Below, in pieces: positions 1 through 6,733 of a stretch of DNA of 11,220 nucleotides. Position numbers and translations under genes: made by a program. The DNA lies in contig JAAZUX010000008.1 of assembly GCA_018623955.1 (NCBI GenBank), positions 1-11,220 on the forward strand, read 5' to 3'. This DNA comes from Flavobacteriaceae bacterium. GTDB lineage: Bacteria; Bacteroidota; Bacteroidia; Flavobacteriales; Flavobacteriaceae. The notes under the pieces are model-generated. The model did no database searches. It was not told the DNA's origin and saw only the letters and a program-made list of their open reading frames with translations. Positions within the stretch are counted from its first letter, which is position 1. Each line of letters opens with the position of its first letter.

Positions 1-405
1 GAGGGCTCTAAGGTTTTATATGCTAAAAATTTTGAGACCAGTATCATAGAGAATTTGGGGAATGGTCAATTTAAAATAACCGCACTTCCCAAAGAGACCC
101 AGTTGTCTCCCATTTATGGATTGGCCACAGGTGATTATAATCAAGACGGACACCTCGATATTGTGATGGGAGGAAATTTTACCAGTTCCAGGGTAAAATT
201 CGGACACTACGATGCCATCAGGGGCATTTGCCTGTTGGGCAATGGAAAAGGGCAGTTCAGTTTCAAAGATGCCTCAGAAACAGGCTTGATGTTGTCCGGC
301 GAAGTCAGGGATATTCAGAAAATCGTTTCTGCTCGTGGAGAAGAATATTTGATTTTTAGCCGAAACAACGATACGCCAAAAATCTATAAAACCAACCTAA
401 ACTAA
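1..405 (+). CDS. FG-GAP/VCBS repeat protein, C-terminal part (5' end outside window)
   Basis: The reading frame is open from the first base and ends at TAA 403-405, leaving 134 residues of a longer protein; the TTG at 55 is not a convincing start. The fragment shows a calcium-loop-like pattern, GDYNQDGHLD (fragment residues 44-53), followed by IVMGGNF. A second turn, LLGNGKGQF (78-86), resembles an FG-GAP/VCBS beta-propeller blade. It ends in a short segment containing FSRNND. In Bacteroidota such proteins are usually large, exported and found beside SusC/SusD-type outer-membrane uptake genes, but nothing here shows which family member this is. The next gene starts four bases after the stop, so both probably belong to one transcript entering from the left. 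The repeat assignment is fairly safe; the function is unknown. Confidence 0.75.
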   Translation, partial: EGSKVLYAKNFETSIIENLGNGQFKITALPKETQLSPIYGLATGDYNQDGHLDIVMGGNFTSSRVKFGHYDAIRGICLLGNGKGQFSFKDASETGLMLSGEVRDIQKIVSARGEEYLIFSRNNDTPKIYKTNLN

Positions 406-409
406 CACC

Positions 410-1135
410 ATGATCTCCCCCAATCAATTAAATTTTTTTGAACAGGAGGGTTATTTAGCACTGGAAGATATTCTCAGTGTTCAAGACATGACATTTTACG
501 CCCAAACGTATGATGCCTTTATCAATAACGAATTTGACACCTCTGATTTGAGAGCAGATCTGGCCGGTAAAGAAGACAATGACAAGGAGTACATCACTCA
601 AATCATGCTTCCCTCAAGAATATACCCCGATTTACTCCATCACTCCATGCACCAAAAAGGTTTAGCGATTGCCAGGCAACTTTTGGGGGAAGATATGATA
701 TTAGATTTTGATATGCTGATCAACAAGGCCCCGCATACCAACCAACCCACTCCATGGCATCAGGATGCCGCTTATTGGATCGATATGCCCGACAAAAGAG
801 CATTGAGCATTTGGTTTGCCATTGACGAGGCTACACTCGACAATGGCTGTATGTGGTACACGCCCAAATCTCATAAATTGCCCTTGAGGGAACACCATCA
901 GCCCCTGGGCAAAGGAGCGCTTCAGTGCATTGGCTCAGAGGAAGAAAGTATGGCAGTTCCCCTAAAACCGGGTTCTTGTGCCATTCACCATGGGCATACG
1001 CTTCATTACAGTCGTGGAAATTCTACCTCCGGGCACCGCAGGGCGTTCATCCTCAATTTTCGACCCAAAAAAATGGTGGAGTTGGAAAGAGAGCAGGGCA
1101 TGGATCACTCCGGGAATAGACAGGTGAGGGCCTAA
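410..1135 (+). CDS. Phytanoyl-CoA dioxygenase (PhyH) family Fe(II)/2-oxoglutarate oxygenase
   Basis: This is a 241-residue protein, near the usual 240-300 for bacterial PhyH-family enzymes, with no signal peptide, so probably cytoplasmic. The facial triad is visible: H117 and D119 in PWHQDAAYW, and a distal H199 in TLHYSRGNS. R210, 11 residues after H199, has the same spacing as the 2-oxoglutarate-binding arginine of human PHYH. The double-stranded beta-helix core motif DNGCMWYTPKSH (144-155) precedes them. All residues for iron and cosubstrate binding are present, so it should be an active oxygenase. The substrate cannot be inferred: this family hydroxylates or halogenates many small molecules, and literal phytanoyl-CoA activity is unlikely. 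The ATG at 410 lies four bases after the preceding stop, implying co-transcription. The gene ends four bases from the convergent serine hydrolase gene. Confidence 0.9.
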   Translation: MISPNQLNFFEQEGYLALEDILSVQDMTFYAQTYDAFINNEFDTSDLRADLAGKEDNDKEYITQIMLPSRIYPDLLHHSMHQKGLAIARQLLGEDMILDFDMLINKAPHTNQPTPWHQDAAYWIDMPDKRALSIWFAIDEATLDNGCMWYTPKSHKLPLREHHQPLGKGALQCIGSEEESMAVPLKPGSCAIHHGHTLHYSRGNSTSGHRRAFILNFRPKKMVELEREQGMDHSGNRQVRA

Positions 1136-1139
1136 AACG

Positions 1140-2390
1140 TTAATTCTCTTCAATAGCAACATCCAAAATACTACCCCTTATACTCAAACGGTAAAGATTC
1201 TTTTGTTCTCTTGTTGGATAAACCCTGTTGGAAAGAAAAATCATAAAACATTGATTAACGGGATCCACCCATACCAAATTCCCGGTAAATCCACTGTGAC
1301 CAAAACTTTCTGGAGTGCATTTTTCTGAGGGATAGCGTTCTGAGGGGATAGAATCCAACGAGGGTTTGTCAAAGCCAAGCCCTCTTCGATTGTCAGAATT
1401 AGGATAAGTTCGTGATGTAAAGAGTTCTAGGGTTTCCGGTTTTAAATATTGCTTTCCTTCAAACTGCCCGTCATTGATAAACATTTCCAATAATTTGGCC
1501 AGTGAAGAGGCATTGGCGAACAGTCCTGCGTTACCGGAAATGCCTCCCATCAAACCGGCGGCTTCGTCGTGAACCCAACCGTGTACCAATGTTTTTCTAA
1601 ATAGAGAATCCATTTCGGTGGGAACGATTTCTTTTTTTGGATAATCATAACTGGGGTTAAAGGTCAATCGCTCTATGCCCATGGGATCGTAAAAATGACT
1701 GTCCAAAAATTCATCAAAGGGCTGCCCACTCATCTGTTCCACCATATCCGGCAAAAGAAAAAACAATAGGCCTGAGTATCGGTACTCTCCAATTTTTTCG
1801 ACCGGAGTTCTTTTGATTCTCCGCATTATTTTTCTCTCATATTTTCTGTGGATAAACAAAGAGTCTGAGAGGGGATCCGGATACCTTTTATTTTGTGAGG
1901 GAGAAAGGGTTCTGGATTTCAGTTTTCCATTTTTACGCCTTACCGTATTTTGGTGTTCGATGTAGGGTAGCCATCCGGCTTGGTGGCTGAGGACTTCCCG
2001 AAAAGTACTGTGTTTTTTATTGGTGTTTTTGATCAGTGGAATGTAGTCCGCAACCCTACGATCCAAATCTATGTCGTACAGCTCGTACAATTTCATAAAG
2101 GCCAGGGTGCTGGCCAAAATTTTGGTTACGGAGGCCAAGTCATACAGATGGTGGTTTTCTACCCGAACAATAGAATCATAGGTGTGAAATCCATAACTTT
2201 TATTGAATCTAATACTGTCATGCTTAAAAATCAATACTTGAGCCCCCGGATAGGCCTTTTGTTGAATTCCCATTTGAACAATGGAGTCAATTTTGTACTC
2301 CAAAGCATCATTGAGAGGGCTGGAAAGCGAATCTTGCCCGTGGAGTCCAAGAGTCCATACCATTGAAAAAAGGAAAATCACTTTTTTCAT
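1140..2390 (-). CDS. Exported serine hydrolase, class C beta-lactamase/DD-peptidase fold
   Basis: The protein has 416 residues and starts with a Sec signal peptide (about residues 1-19, MKKVIFLFSMVWTLGLHGQ). The first active-site motif is S87-V-T-K90 in YDLASVTK, with S87 the nucleophile. The tyrosine motif is Y205-S-G, where many relatives have YSN or YSD. The third motif is H365-S-G in GHSGFTG, in place of KTG. SHQAGWLPYI (135-144) and a basic insert (about 150-195) resemble the C-terminal serine hydrolase domain that Bacteroidota often fuse to a GH3 N-acetylglucosaminidase; here it stands alone. The likely role is hydrolysis of an amide or ester in the periplasm, on a peptide or acylated sugar. 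Antibiotic resistance is not a reasonable default reading. It is the last gene of the operon, 12 bases after the lipoprotein RidA gene. Confidence 0.9.
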   Translation of the reverse strand: MKKVIFLFSMVWTLGLHGQDSLSSPLNDALEYKIDSIVQMGIQQKAYPGAQVLIFKHDSIRFNKSYGFHTYDSIVRVENHHLYDLASVTKILASTLAFMKLYELYDIDLDRRVADYIPLIKNTNKKHSTFREVLSHQAGWLPYIEHQNTVRRKNGKLKSRTLSPSQNKRYPDPLSDSLFIHRKYERKIMRRIKRTPVEKIGEYRYSGLLFFLLPDMVEQMSGQPFDEFLDSHFYDPMGIERLTFNPSYDYPKKEIVPTEMDSLFRKTLVHGWVHDEAAGLMGGISGNAGLFANASSLAKLLEMFINDGQFEGKQYLKPETLELFTSRTYPNSDNRRGLGFDKPSLDSIPSERYPSEKCTPESFGHSGFTGNLVWVDPVNQCFMIFLSNRVYPTREQKNLYRLSIRGSILDVAIEEN

Positions 2391-2402
2391 AAGGATTGTT
2401 TA

Positions 2403-2963
2403 TTATTCAATTTCGACAATCACATCGATCTCTACCGCAATATTAAAGGGTAAAGATGCCATTCCAACCGCAGCACGGGTGTGTTTTCCCCTTTCACCGA
2501 AAACAGCAACCATAAGGTCTGAAAAACCATTAACCACACTGGGGTGCTGTGTAAAATCGGGAGCAGCATTGACCATGCCTGTGGCCCTGATGATTCTTTT
2601 GACCCTGCTCAGATCTCCCAATGCGCTTTTTAGTATGGCGATTTGATTGATACCGGTCAGTCGGGCTGCCTCGTATCCCTCTTCGATACTCAAATCGGTA
2701 CCTACTTTTCCGGTGATAAAGTTTCCATCCGGTTTTAGAGGACCGTTACCGGAGAGGAAAAGCAAATTTCCTACTTGAACGGTATTGACAAAATTGGCAA
2801 CCGGAGTCGCGGGTTGGGGGAGTACGATTCCCATACTGTCCAGTTTAGCCTCCGGATTGAAATCGGATTTGACTTCTACGGTTTTGTTTTGTGCTTGGGG
2901 TGAACCACAGGAAACCAGGGAAAGCCCAAAACTCAAAACCAGTATATATAGAATTTTCTTCAT
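2403..2963 (-). CDS. RidA (YjgF/YER057c/UK114) family lipoprotein
   Basis: This 186-residue protein has a lipoprotein signal (MKKILYILVLSFGLSLVSC) with lipobox LVSC and lipidated C19. A RidA domain of the longer YER057c/UK114-like type, about 130 residues, begins near residue 48. The carboxylate-binding arginine is R163 in RAAVGMASLP, and the glutamate equivalent to E. coli RidA E120 is E178 in VEID, with the correct 15-residue spacing. FLSGNGP (69-75) forms the other conserved patch. The family hydrolyses reactive enamines and imines released by PLP enzymes to keto acids plus ammonia. RidA is normally cytoplasmic, so a membrane-anchored exported copy is unusual. It starts nine bases after the SelA-like PLP enzyme gene, the obvious candidate source of its substrate. 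The family assignment is firm; the substrate is inferred. Confidence 0.93.
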   Translation of the reverse strand: MKKILYILVLSFGLSLVSCGSPQAQNKTVEVKSDFNPEAKLDSMGIVLPQPATPVANFVNTVQVGNLLFLSGNGPLKPDGNFITGKVGTDLSIEEGYEAARLTGINQIAILKSALGDLSRVKRIIRATGMVNAAPDFTQHPSVVNGFSDLMVAVFGERGKHTRAAVGMASLPFNIAVEIDVIVEIE

Positions 2964-2972
2964 GACTTTTTT

Positions 2973-4190
2973 TTAAACAGCTGATGATAAAATTTCTTTC
3001 ACCCTTTTGGCAACGATACGCTCTTGACCGGGTACCATCATCCAGGTGGTTATCCCTACGCTCTTGGAATCTCCAACGGTTTGAATCGAGGGGTGGCCCT
3101 CCGCCAGTTGTTTCCTTACTTCGTTAGGACTTATTTTCACTTTCTTTTCATCCCAACGAATACGTAAACTGGGGACATGGTTGGCGTAGGGTGGAACGTG
3201 AATTTCAGTTTCCACTCCCGCTATTGAGGTGGCGCTGTCACTGATGAGTTGGATCTGTGATTTCCACATTTCCCATTCTTTGTCGTGGTCTTTTTCAAGA
3301 TACAATTCCAAAGCGGCCAACATACCTAAAACTTCTTCCTTGTTGACTTTCATCCCTCGACCAATGGTTTCTCCCCGGGGTGGAGTGTGCATTCGCGCTG
3401 CTTCGATATATTCTCTTTTACCCAAGAGTAAACCGGCACTTTGTGGACCTCTCAATCCTTTACCCCCTGAGAAAGCAACCAGGTCAAATCCCATTTTGGT
3501 GAAGCGAAATAGATTTTCTACCGGAGGCACATCTGCGGCACAGTCAATAAAAGTAGGGATATTGTGTTTTTTTCCTAGCGCAACAAACTCCTCCCATTTG
3601 ATTTCGCCCCGATCGGTATGAGCATTGAGAAACCAAAGCATACAGGTTTTGTCTGTGATCGCCTTTTCTAATTGTTTGGCGGTTTTTACCTTGACCACTT
3701 TGGCACCGACATTGGTCAGTGCTTGGGCATATCCAATGGTGTGAGATTCTTGTATAATGACCTCGTTTTTCATCCCATCAGTATTGGGAAGTTGTTTTAC
3801 CTTTTTTGGATCTTTTCCGGTGAGGATACCTGCCATTCCAATGCTCATGGCACCAAAACATCCCGAAGAAACCGTTGCATATTCACACTCTAATAATTCG
3901 GCGATACGTTCTCCTACTTTATCTTGTAAATCATCCAAATTGACGTATTCGGTGGCCCCGTAGCTGATGGCTTCAATCACTTCTTTGGGCATGAGTGATC
4001 CTGTCATTGAGGTATAGGTTCCAGCCGCGTTGATGAATGTTCTGAGACCGAGTTCTTTGAAAAAATCTCTTCTCAAACTCGAAACTACTGCTGCGGTTTT
4101 GGATTGTGCCGACAGCGATTGGGCTCCCAGGAGACTCCCCGCAAAGGGAAGGGTGGCTAATGATTGAAGTACTTTCCTTCTGTTGATCAT
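2973..4190 (-). CDS. Tat-exported SelA/DgaE-like PLP-dependent enzyme, putative ammonia lyase
   Basis: The 405-residue protein begins with a Tat-like signal: NRRKVLQSL (3-11), a hydrophobic stretch and cleavage likely near LSAQ (26-29). The mature part has an aminotransferase-fold PLP domain of the SelA-like group (COG1921). The probable PLP-binding lysine is K244 in AFSGGKGLRGPQ, and D216 in FIDCAAD should contact the pyridine nitrogen. SSGCFGAM (108-115) probably binds the phosphate. Relatives include selenocysteine synthase SelA and D-glucosaminate-6-phosphate ammonia lyase DgaE. The absence of Sec-system genes in the window and the export signal argue against SelA function. I infer alpha,beta-elimination of water and ammonia from a 2-amino-3-hydroxy acid such as an amino-sugar acid. 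RidA genes flank it on both sides, which suits an enamine-releasing enzyme. Tat export suits a protein folded around its cofactor in the cytoplasm. Racemase or aldolase activity is not excluded. Confidence 0.9.
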   Translation of the reverse strand: MINRRKVLQSLATLPFAGSLLGAQSLSAQSKTAAVVSSLRRDFFKELGLRTFINAAGTYTSMTGSLMPKEVIEAISYGATEYVNLDDLQDKVGERIAELLECEYATVSSGCFGAMSIGMAGILTGKDPKKVKQLPNTDGMKNEVIIQESHTIGYAQALTNVGAKVVKVKTAKQLEKAITDKTCMLWFLNAHTDRGEIKWEEFVALGKKHNIPTFIDCAADVPPVENLFRFTKMGFDLVAFSGGKGLRGPQSAGLLLGKREYIEAARMHTPPRGETIGRGMKVNKEEVLGMLAALELYLEKDHDKEWEMWKSQIQLISDSATSIAGVETEIHVPPYANHVPSLRIRWDEKKVKISPNEVRKQLAEGHPSIQTVGDSKSVGITTWMMVPGQERIVAKRVKEILSSAV

Positions 4191-4208
4191 AATTTTATTT
4201 TTTTTGAT

Positions 4209-4673
4209 TTAATCTACTGCAGCGATACAATCGATTTCAACTAATGAATTTCCGGGAACACCTCCGTAGGTAGCTACTGTGGTTCTGACCGGTGGATTTT
4301 CACCAAAACGACCTCTGTAAACCTCATTCATTTTGTGGTAGTCTGCCAAGTCTGCCAGGTAAACATTTACTTTAAGAACCTGTTCCATGGAAGAACCGTT
4401 TCGTTCTAACTCTTTTTGTACTTCGTTCAAAACGTGATCGGTATGGGCCTTGATGTCTCCATCAAAATGAGCTCCTTTTCCTGCTATGTATAAGGTGTTT
4501 CCATGTCTCACAGCTCCGGAAAACAATGGCATTTTCTGATCTTCAACGATTTTACCTACTACTTCTTTTTTGCTTTTGGCAGGGGCTGCTTTTACAGTTG
4601 CTACGCCAAACAAGCCAGCCATTCCCATTCCAATATTCTTTAATACGGATCTTCTTTTTTCGTTATGTTTCAT
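4209..4673 (-). CDS. Tat-exported RidA family protein
   Basis: The protein has 154 residues. Its N-terminus, KRRSVLKNIGMGMAGLFG (6-23), is a good twin-arginine signal, with cleavage probably after VKAA (27-30), leaving a RidA domain of typical size (about 120 residues). The key arginine is R130 in PPVRTTVATYGGVPG, and the glutamate is E146 in LVEIDCIA. Their spacing is one residue longer than in E. coli RidA, as expected for the GVPG variant loop. It should act as a trimeric enamine/imine deaminase in the periplasm. It sits 18 bases upstream of the Tat-exported PLP enzyme gene, so both may be delivered by the same pathway and work in series. It is clearly diverged from the second RidA of the operon (lipoprotein, longer subtype), so this is not a recent tandem duplication. 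Confidence 0.93.
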   Translation of the reverse strand: MKHNEKRRSVLKNIGMGMAGLFGVATVKAAPAKSKKEVVGKIVEDQKMPLFSGAVRHGNTLYIAGKGAHFDGDIKAHTDHVLNEVQKELERNGSSMEQVLKVNVYLADLADYHKMNEVYRGRFGENPPVRTTVATYGGVPGNSLVEIDCIAAVD

Positions 4674-4698
4674 CTTTTTAAATTTTATTGTTAAACTA

Positions 4699-5631
4699 TT
4701 ACCACATTCTTTTTTTAATCAATTCTTTAATTTGGTCTTTGGGAACAGGAAGTTCATCCATATGATCCCTGATCCACTTGGAGAAATCTTTCTCGATTTC
4801 CTCAGACCATTTGTTGTCGATTTGTCCCGGGGTGTATTTTCCTTCTTTTAATCGGGTGATGCCGAACAAGTCTCTGAGCCGCACCACTTCAGAGGTAACC
4901 ACTACTTTCTCAGCCAAATGGGCCGGAATAAAAATCACACCTTCTTTTTTGGCCAGAACCACATCGCCGGGCATGACAGTAGCCGCTCCTATTCTGATGG
5001 GATCATTGATACTCAAAAGCATAACCTCAGTGAGAAATGAAGGGTGCCAGGCCCTGACAAAAGCATTAAAGCCTTCGATTTCGGAGAGTCCTTCCATGTC
5101 TCTGCTCGAGGCATTGAATACCACACCGGTTTTGGATTTGGCATAAATGGAATTTCCGAGGTTGTCGCCAATTAAAGTTCCATCTACAATTTTCCCAAAA
5201 CCATCAGCGACGTATACGTCGTGTTCTACCAATCGGTCGATGGGCCAGGAGTTGGTATTTCCAATTTCTCCTGCTTCCAAACCTTTTTGTTTGATTTGAT
5301 CGGCCACATCAGGTCGGTTGGGCATGTATTGAACCGTAAGAGCACGGCCCACAACGGTTACGTCATCGTGTAAGGGTTGCCATCCTCCCTCAAATTGGTT
5401 GTGGAAACCTTCATTTCTTAAAACCCCCCAAGCCTCTTCTATGGTTACTTTTTTCATCCGTTCCAAGATGTCTGCAGCCACTTTGGGCCTCCCATCCTCA
5501 AAACGTTCTCCTTCCCACTGGTGGGTTAAAAATTTCATTTGATCAACACTCAGATTTTGGGCATAGCCATTGCTGAGGATCAAAACACAAATTAGAAGAA
5601 AAGGAACAGCAGTTAATTTTTTTAAGATCAT
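4699..5631 (-). CDS. Exported RraA-fold protein, putative aldolase/decarboxylase
   Basis: The protein has 310 residues with a Sec signal peptide (about residues 1-25, ending NGYAQ). The RraA/HMG-CHA aldolase fold covers roughly residues 55-255, with added segments on both sides compared with the ~160-residue RraA of E. coli. G155-D156, R177 and D178 (in NASSRDMEGL) have the spacing of D102, R123 and D124, the substrate- and metal-binding residues of Pseudomonas putida HMG/CHA aldolase, so catalysis is plausible. Known enzymes of this fold cleave pyruvyl compounds to pyruvate or decarboxylate oxaloacetate using a divalent metal. A role as RNase E inhibitor or menaquinone methyltransferase, both common annotations, does not fit an exported protein. 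It lies between the BASS carrier and Tat-RidA genes. I infer cleavage of the keto acid made upstream. The C-terminal tail (about 262-310) is charged and probably helical. Confidence 0.9.
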   Translation of the reverse strand: MILKKLTAVPFLLICVLILSNGYAQNLSVDQMKFLTHQWEGERFEDGRPKVAADILERMKKVTIEEAWGVLRNEGFHNQFEGGWQPLHDDVTVVGRALTVQYMPNRPDVADQIKQKGLEAGEIGNTNSWPIDRLVEHDVYVADGFGKIVDGTLIGDNLGNSIYAKSKTGVVFNASSRDMEGLSEIEGFNAFVRAWHPSFLTEVMLLSINDPIRIGAATVMPGDVVLAKKEGVIFIPAHLAEKVVVTSEVVRLRDLFGITRLKEGKYTPGQIDNKWSEEIEKDFSKWIRDHMDELPVPKDQIKELIKKRMW

Positions 5632-5648
5632 TCGATTAATGTTTAAAT

Positions 5649-6731
5649 TTATTTTTTCTTTTCAGGGTCTTTGTCGCGCCACCAAGTCGCCAAAGAAGAA
5701 CCGGAAATGTTCATCCAAGGCCCAAAGACAGCAGGGGCAAGCCCTACGGTGGAAACTTTGCCCATCTCTAGGGCAATTCCGGAGGCCAACCCACCATTTT
5801 GCATACCCACCTCTAGGGCAATGGTACGACAGTCTTGCTCTTTCATTTTGAGCAATCTGCAGCCCCAGTAACCCAGCAAATAACCCAATAGATTGTGGAT
5901 GATGGCTGCCAAGATCAGTAATATTCCAATAGACAAAAGAGAATCTCTTCCGGCTGCAGTGATGATCATAATGATCAAAGCAATAGCAGTCATGGATACC
6001 ACGGGCATGGCTTTGTCCAGCCATTTGGCTTTGCCGTGAAAAAAGTGATTGAAAACCAAGCCCAATACCACGGGAAGAATCACCATTTTCACAATACTGA
6101 GCATCATGGCTACAAAATCAATAGGAACAAAGGCACCGGAAAAATACTTCATCAAAAGAGGCGTCATAAAGGGGGCCACCACAGTGGCTACAGCGGTCAG
6201 TGTTACAGAAAGTGCAACATTGGCTTTGGCCAAATAGGCCATAACATTTGAGGCGAGTCCACTGGGAGAAGAACCGATAAGGACTACTCCTGCAGCAATC
6301 TCGGCAGGAAAGTTGAATAGGGTGGCCAAGCTGAAACCCAAAAAAGGCATAATACTGAATTGACAGATCAGACCCACCAAAACCCCTTTGGGCATTTTGA
6401 TCACACCATAGAAGTCATTAAAACTCATGGCAGTTCCCATCCCAAACATGATGATTTGCAGAAGCGGAACGATGAGTTTTTTAAGTTGAAAATCTCCCCA
6501 CTGAACAAAAGTTTGGGGATAGAACATTGAAAGGCTAACAGCGGCAAAAATTAAAACGGTAAAGGAGAAACCCTTGAGGTTCTCATTGCCTCTCATGCCT
6601 AAAGCCAAGGTTAAAAAGAGAAGAATCAACGGCGCCCCGGTCATGCTAACATTTCCTGACAAATAGAGTCCTGCAGCGATGACAAACATCATACCCGAGA
6701 GCGCAAAAAGATATTTAGAGAGTGTTTTCAT
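5649..6731 (-). CDS. Bile acid:sodium symporter (BASS) family transporter
   Basis: This 360-residue polytopic inner-membrane protein has about ten hydrophobic segments. Two or three N-terminal helices (about 8-72) precede the usual core, which begins near residue 84. Both discontinuous-helix signatures are recognisable: GSSPSGLASNVMAYLAKAN (153-171), a variant of G-x-x-P-G-G-x-x-S-N, and ALEVGMQNGGLASG (305-318) with E307 and Q311, which form sodium sites in characterised relatives. It ends in a basic tail. The family moves organic anions with sodium, including bile acids, pyruvate and ketopantoate. With exported enzymes on both sides, it is the natural importer of the pathway's acid product. 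The start is two bases after the amidohydrolase stop, so the genes are probably translationally linked. The substrate cannot be read from sequence. Confidence 0.93.
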   Translation of the reverse strand: MKTLSKYLFALSGMMFVIAAGLYLSGNVSMTGAPLILLFLTLALGMRGNENLKGFSFTVLIFAAVSLSMFYPQTFVQWGDFQLKKLIVPLLQIIMFGMGTAMSFNDFYGVIKMPKGVLVGLICQFSIMPFLGFSLATLFNFPAEIAAGVVLIGSSPSGLASNVMAYLAKANVALSVTLTAVATVVAPFMTPLLMKYFSGAFVPIDFVAMMLSIVKMVILPVVLGLVFNHFFHGKAKWLDKAMPVVSMTAIALIIMIITAAGRDSLLSIGILLILAAIIHNLLGYLLGYWGCRLLKMKEQDCRTIALEVGMQNGGLASGIALEMGKVSTVGLAPAVFGPWMNISGSSLATWWRDKDPEKKK

Positions 6732-6733
6732 AT

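Noticed and set aside
55..405. A short complete gene starting at TTG 55
   Set aside because: The frame is open to the first base and the protein begins mid-domain, so this is the end of a larger FG-GAP/VCBS gene.
1140..2390. Beta-lactamase giving antibiotic resistance
   Set aside because: It shares the fold and the SxxK serine, but YSG and HSG replace the usual second and third motifs, and it closes a catabolic operon; an esterase or amidase role is more likely.
2973..4190. L-seryl-tRNA(Sec) selenium transferase (SelA) function
   Set aside because: The fold is SelA-like, but the protein has a Tat export signal and the window holds no selB, selC, selD or in-frame UGA. RidA neighbours fit an elimination enzyme better.
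4699..5631. RNase E regulator RraA or menaquinone methyltransferase MenG
   Set aside because: The signal peptide places it outside the cytoplasm, and the D156/R177/D178 set matches metal-dependent aldolases of the fold.
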